32,440 nucleotides of DNA. Source: Actinomycetes bacterium. GTDB taxonomy: Bacteria > Actinomycetota > Acidimicrobiia > Acidimicrobiales > Acidimicrobiaceae. Position numbers and translations under genes: made by a program. Every line of letters starts with the position of its first letter. Positions within the stretch are counted from its first letter, which is position 1. Under the pieces are notes generated by a model that was not told the origin of the DNA, did not search any database, and worked only from the letters and a program-made list of their open reading frames with translations. This document shows, one piece after another, positions 29,047 to 32,440 of this stretch. Location: contig JAKAZZ010000030.1 of assembly GCA_021826315.1 (NCBI GenBank), positions 1 through 32,440 on the forward strand, given 5' to 3'.

Positions 29047-30824
29047 TAAAAACCTTCATTCTTCGACGCTTCGAGATTCAATAACGCCTTCCAACCCTTA
29101 GGTATAACTAGACGATAGATCAAAGAAGCGACACCAACAATAACTAGCGCATATAGGAGAGCGACGATCGACATCGCACTTCCTCCACCGTAGTCATAAC
29201 CAGCTACGAGCCTATTAATCGCTACAGAAAGAGGGTAGAGACCAGGCGGATAAAGGAGCTGAGACATCGGCAACTCGAACAGCGTCTTTGCAAATGTCAA
29301 CAGCCACGCCGAAAGGAGGGCGCGAGCGACGAAGGGCAAGACTGCATGGCGCCACGCCCTCGACGGATTCGACCCATAGACCCTCGATGCCATAGCCATA
29401 TTCGACTGTACCTGCGAAATAGGACCGACCAAAAGACGTGATGCTCCTGGAATTGCTGATGCGACATAGCCCAAGAGGAGGAGCTTCGAGGTGCCGTAGA
29501 TCGCAAATCCAAGGTGGTCAAAGATCGGTTGGTTGTAACTGAAAATATAGCCAGCACCAAGGACGATTCCCGGAAGAGCAACCGAGCCAAGAAGGACAAA
29601 GTCAAGGGCTTTGACCCCCCACGAAGAACCCCTTCGCACAAGGACCGATGCGAGGTAGCCACCAACAGCAACGGTTATCGTCGCCGTCATCAACGAAAGT
29701 AGCGTCGAGTACCAGAGGGGAGACCCTGAGAGGGTAGAGGAGAAGACTCTCGTATAGTTAGATATCGTCAACGACGAAAACGAGATTGAACCGCCAAAGC
29801 CAGACAAAAGCGAGGAGGTTAGAATTCCAACCAGAGGCACCAGGATAGCAAGGAAGAAGATTGCTGCAAGGAACGCATAGACCCCAACTTTAGCCTTGCC
29901 CTCGAGCTTCACCATGGTCGCACGCCTTCTACGACCACCGGCGATGGCATAGCTCTTTGATTTGGTGAGCCTTCGCTGAATTATAAGAGGAACCAACGCC
30001 GAAAGAATCAAGATCCAGCTGATCGCTGCTGCGCCCGAGAAGTTTAACGGAATCGAATCGATCGCCGTATACAGACTGTAGGTCGCCATCGGGAAGTGGG
30101 CGCCTGCGGCCAAGGAGTATGCGACACCAAAGTCTGACATCGACTCAGCGAAGACGATCGCGAAGGCTGAAAGGATCGCCGGCATAAAGATGGGAGCGAT
30201 GATCAAGAGCGACTTCATGCGACTAGCAGCGTGTACTCGCGCAGCATCTTCTAGCTCGGCACCAAGATTTTCAACCGTTGCCCCAATAGTTAGATAGGCA
30301 AAGGGAATACCCGAGAAACCAAGGACGACGATCACGCCCAAAGGTCCGAAGAAGGGATGAAAGAGGGCGAGCGATCCAATGTGAAGCCTTACAAGGATTC
30401 CACCTGGCTCTAGGAGCCTCTGCCAACCCGCCGTTGTGAGATATGTCGGGACTAGCAGCAAGAACCACACTGAGGCCGAAATCAGCTTCTTGAAGCGGAC
30501 GTTTGTTCGTTTTGTGATCCAAGCGAGCGCTAGGCCGATAGATGTTGCTATCGCTCCTGAAGCTATCGAGACCCCAAGCGAATCGAGCAATCCACGCAGT
30601 GCATCTCCGGCAAAGGCGTATTTGAAACCCGTAAGCGAAAATATAGGTGCGCCAGGAGTCGACAACCTGGGAAAGAATGCAAGTGCCAAAAAGTAGATGA
30701 CAGGTACGACGATGAGTACTACGACCACGATACCTAAGAGAGTCGAGAGGTTTAGCTTCTTCAAAGAAAAGTTTGAAGGCGCCTTCGACTCTACATCATT
30801 TGGCCTATCAAGTAAGAGTGCCAT
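29046..30824 (-). CDS. fbpB: Iron(III)-type ABC transporter permease, two fused permease domains
   Basis: The 592-residue membrane protein has about twelve helices in two BPD_transp_1 domains (about 70-280 and 370-570), the fused form typical of FbpB/FutB-type iron permeases. The EAA loops, which dock on the ATPase, are ELEDAARVHAASRMKSLLIIAPIFMPAIL in the first half and MAMASRVYGSNPSRAWRHAVLPFVARALLS in the second; the second EAA is less regular (MASRVYG). ATG at 30824 has AAGGA about 5 bases upstream, a good ribosome site. The binding-protein gene ends 87 bases upstream with a strong hairpin in the gap; the ATPase gene overlaps the stop by one base. Confidence 0.9.
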   Translation of the reverse strand: MALLLDRPNDVESKAPSNFSLKKLNLSTLLGIVVVVLIVVPVIYFLALAFFPRLSTPGAPIFSLTGFKYAFAGDALRGLLDSLGVSIASGAIATSIGLALAWITKRTNVRFKKLISASVWFLLLVPTYLTTAGWQRLLEPGGILVRLHIGSLALFHPFFGPLGVIVVLGFSGIPFAYLTIGATVENLGAELEDAARVHAASRMKSLLIIAPIFMPAILSAFAIVFAESMSDFGVAYSLAAGAHFPMATYSLYTAIDSIPLNFSGAAAISWILILSALVPLIIQRRLTKSKSYAIAGGRRRRATMVKLEGKAKVGVYAFLAAIFFLAILVPLVGILTSSLLSGFGGSISFSSLTISNYTRVFSSTLSGSPLWYSTLLSLMTATITVAVGGYLASVLVRRGSSWGVKALDFVLLGSVALPGIVLGAGYIFSYNQPIFDHLGFAIYGTSKLLLLGYVASAIPGASRLLVGPISQVQSNMAMASRVYGSNPSRAWRHAVLPFVARALLSAWLLTFAKTLFELPMSQLLYPPGLYPLSVAINRLVAGYDYGGGSAMSIVALLYALVIVGVASLIYRLVIPKGWKALLNLEASKNEGF

Positions 30825-30852
30825 AAATTCCTTATGTTCTCAGAAATGGGTT

Positions 30853-30886
30853 AAGGGCTTTCACCAAATATATGGTGAAAGCCCTT
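30853..30886 (-). terminator. Intercistronic 14-bp hairpin between binding-protein and permease genes
   Basis: AAGGGCTTTCACCA (30853-30866) pairs with TGGTGAAAGCCCTT (30873-30886) around the 6-base loop AATATA. No T-run follows on the minus strand, so it is more likely a 3' stabiliser or partial terminator that raises binding-protein mRNA over the permease mRNA. Confidence 0.75.
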
Positions 30887-30911
30887 GCCATTCAACTACG
30901 AAAATATCAGA

Positions 30912-32000
30912 TCAGTTGACGATATTCGAGGTGAACCAAGAGTTGACTGAGTTCTCTTGAGGACCCCACTTGTATGGGTCAACGGTCTGGTACTGAATCG
31001 AGGAGAGCGAAGGCACTGCCGACTCAGGTGAAACACCTTGGATGACTGGCCAGTATAGGGAGTCACCAGTTGGGTCACCGGAGAGTTGAACCTTTTGACC
31101 TGCTGGAGACAGAACGAAATTCACGAACTGCTTAGCTTCGGCGATCTCTTGGGCTGGCGCCTTGGCGTCAATTCCAATTACTCCTGGAAGCAGAGTCGAT
31201 GGAGACAAGAAGGCAACCTTGATCGTTGGATCCTTGAAACCTGCGCCAATTCCGGCTGAGCTCTGGATAAGTGCAAGCTTGATCTGACCGGTTGAGAGGG
31301 CATGGAGTGTGTCTCCGTTGGTCTGGAAGACCTGAAGGCCATTGGCCTTAAGGTTGGTGTAGAAAGCCTCACCTTGGTTTACGCCACCGAGGTAGTTCAT
31401 CATTCCGGCTACGAAGGGGTAGGTAGGACCTGAAACCGCTGGGTCGTTCATACCGACCTGGCCCTTGTACTGTGCGGAGAGAAGATCAGTCCAGCTAGTT
31501 GGAGGCGTGGAAACGGTCTTGGTCGAGTAGACCAGAGTTCCGGCCATCGTAAGACCAGTTGGGATGTAGCTACCATCGCTTGGAAGTACGCTCTTGGCAG
31601 CTGCTGTCCAGCTTACAGAAGGCTCCCAATTCTTGAGAAGATAGTTTTGTTGATCGAGAGCGGCGAATGCTTCATCACCGTCAACCCAGAGAACGCCCCA
31701 CTTGGGGTTAGATGCCTCAGCCTGTACTCTTGTTAGTAGTGGACCAGTTGAATCATCAACAAGAGTGGTTGGAATACCGGTCGCCTTTTGGAAGGCGGTG
31801 GTCATAGCTGAGTCATAACCCTGAGCTGAATAAACGACCAACGGTACTTTGGCACTGCTGCTCGAAGAAGATGCTGCTGTTGTACCAGTTGAAGAGGAGC
31901 TGCCGCTACCGCAAGCTGCTGCGAGCAACGATACGGCGCCAACCCCTAGCGCAACCGCGCCACGACGATTTAATTTTGATGCATAACCCATGGCGACCAT
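30912..32000 (-). CDS. fbpA: Iron(III)-type ABC transporter substrate-binding lipoprotein
   Basis: The 362-residue protein has an N-terminal RR pair (NRRGAVALG, residues 11-19) and a lipobox LLAAAC with the lipidated Cys at residue 30; the RR suggests possible Tat export. A Ser/Thr-rich linker (31-50) follows, then a type 2 periplasmic-binding fold opening with VPLVVYSAQGYDSAMTTAFQKATGI, which is the common start of FbpA/FutA iron-binding proteins (VVYSA...). YKGQVGMNDPAVSGPTYPFVAGMM and LALIQSSAGIG also fit. The paired Tyr ligands of iron-binding FbpA proteins cannot be placed with certainty; QYQTVDPYKWG near the end offers a candidate. ATG 32000 or the in-frame ATG three codons on may be used. 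It is the first gene of the operon; an AAAGG-ACAA-CCTTT inverted repeat lies at 32022-32035 before it. Confidence 0.87.
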   Translation of the reverse strand: MVAMGYASKLNRRGAVALGVGAVSLLAAACGSGSSSSTGTTAASSSSSSAKVPLVVYSAQGYDSAMTTAFQKATGIPTTLVDDSTGPLLTRVQAEASNPKWGVLWVDGDEAFAALDQQNYLLKNWEPSVSWTAAAKSVLPSDGSYIPTGLTMAGTLVYSTKTVSTPPTSWTDLLSAQYKGQVGMNDPAVSGPTYPFVAGMMNYLGGVNQGEAFYTNLKANGLQVFQTNGDTLHALSTGQIKLALIQSSAGIGAGFKDPTIKVAFLSPSTLLPGVIGIDAKAPAQEIAEAKQFVNFVLSPAGQKVQLSGDPTGDSLYWPVIQGVSPESAVPSLSSIQYQTVDPYKWGPQENSVNSWFTSNIVN

Positions 32001-32280
32001 CTTCGCGGGTCAATATTTCGCAAAGGACAACCTTTAGTAAACAAAGATTGAATTTTTCTTATCATTTACGGATAAATTCCCGAAATCAAAGATAGATCAA
32101 ACCTGCCTTCGAGCTTCGCTTCGACGCGCCTTGAATCAGCGCATTCGTGGCGATGGGAAAGGCTAGGACCTTGCGCACTATCTTTAGGATTCCGATGAAA
32201 CAGTTCTTCACAAAAGTCGAAAGATTACCAGCCATTGTTTCGTGATCAAATTGATTGGGCATTTAACAAAATGGAGTGCA
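32001..32280. other. Intergenic region before the binding-protein gene
   Basis: About 280 bases without a supported gene; it separates the binding-protein gene from the end of a minus-strand gene at the window edge. A short inverted repeat AAAGG-ACAA-CCTTT (32022-32035) just before the binding-protein gene could be an operator. A clear IdeR or Fur box is not seen. Confidence 0.45.
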
Positions 32281-32440
32281 TTAGCCAAGCTGTGAGATTC
32301 GCCAAATTGCAGTTGCCTGATCCGCCATCCACTTTTGACGTGATGCGATGCGCTCCGGTGTCCAATCTACATTTTCCTCGCCAAGCTTCCTAGTAATTAC
32401 GAAGCCACTTTGCCGATATGTGGCGCGCTTCTGGGAGTAT
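32281..32440 (-). CDS. DUF1524/GmrSD-like HNH nuclease family protein, C-terminal end (partial)
   Basis: On the minus strand the frame is open from the window edge to a TAA at 32281-32283 and gives 52 residues. They include KRATYRQSGFVITRKLGE and WTPERIASRQKWMADQATAIW. This is the usual end of DUF1524 HNH-domain proteins, where a Y-x-x-S-x-F-x-x-T strand is followed by DWTPxxIxxRQ and a final A-x-x-IW helix. Such proteins, often fused to a DUF262 ParB-like domain, act in GmrSD/type IV-like restriction of modified phage DNA. The catalytic HNH lies outside the window, so activity cannot be judged. The gene ends 280 bases from the transporter operon's first gene. Confidence 0.65.
   Translation of the reverse strand, partial: YSQKRATYRQSGFVITRKLGEENVDWTPERIASRQKWMADQATAIWRISQLG

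Noticed and set aside
32001-32100. Fur or IdeR box upstream of the iron-type binding protein
   Set aside because: Only a short AAAGG-N4-CCTTT repeat is seen; it does not match either consensus well enough.
1-32440. tRNA, rRNA, CRISPR, IS element or prophage signatures
   Set aside because: No transposase, integrase, regularly spaced repeats or tRNA-like cloverleaf was found by reading both strands.

Overview
The window looks like chromosomal DNA from an actinobacterium, most plausibly of class Acidimicrobiia (Acidithrix/Ferrimicrobium-like). This is an inference. It rests on roughly balanced G+C, frequent GTG and TTG starts, an F420-type LLM oxidoreductase, a tiny epsilon-like subunit beside an acyl-CoA carboxylase beta gene, a MeaA/Ecm-type B12 mutase, Thr/Ala-rich linkers on exported proteins and many apparently leaderless genes. 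No tRNA, rRNA, CRISPR array, insertion sequence or integrase was found.

Left part (1-4.9 kb): the end of a HAD phosphatase, a ROK-family protein lacking the usual zinc cysteines, a membrane-anchored GH114-like glycosidase, and a divergent arsenic unit (arsR against an aquaglyceroporin-like channel plus arsC). The arsenic promoters share a perfect 24-bp palindrome. A class I/II aminotransferase follows. After a gene-poor stretch (4.9-5.7 kb) comes a tight three-gene flavin electron-transfer operon: a ferric-reductase-like bis-heme/FAD membrane protein, an anchored FMN-binding protein and the ApbE flavin transferase that would load it. A second gene-poor stretch leads to a MarC-family protein.

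Middle (10-22.3 kb): asd and lysC on the minus strand, two tandem cyclophilins, a convergent S51-type peptidase and a small ABM-domain protein. A carbon-metabolism neighbourhood follows: 3-hydroxyacyl-CoA dehydrogenase, ethylmalonyl-CoA mutase-like B12 enzyme, a degenerate GGDEF protein, acyl-CoA carboxylase beta with a small partner, and nearby the biotin transporter component BioY. This set fits the ethylmalonyl-CoA pathway and propionyl-CoA metabolism. aat (N-end rule transferase) lies divergent to the carboxylase gene.

Right part (22.3-32.4 kb): a lipoprotein, an EamA exporter, RidA, an LLM oxidoreductase and a stand-alone AAA_15-like ATPase with altered catalytic motifs. Then comes a five-gene minus-strand operon: iron-type ABC binding protein, fused permease, ATPase, a membrane protein with two ExxE motifs, and a small two-helix membrane protein. 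The last four are coupled by start/stop overlaps. The right edge holds the C-terminus of a DUF1524/GmrSD-like HNH protein, so a restriction-type defence gene begins outside the window.

The most interesting signals are the flavinylated electron-transfer operon, the iron-type ABC operon extended by an uncharacterised ExxE permease, the arsenic operator that covers both promoters, and the repeated leaderless promoter layout.
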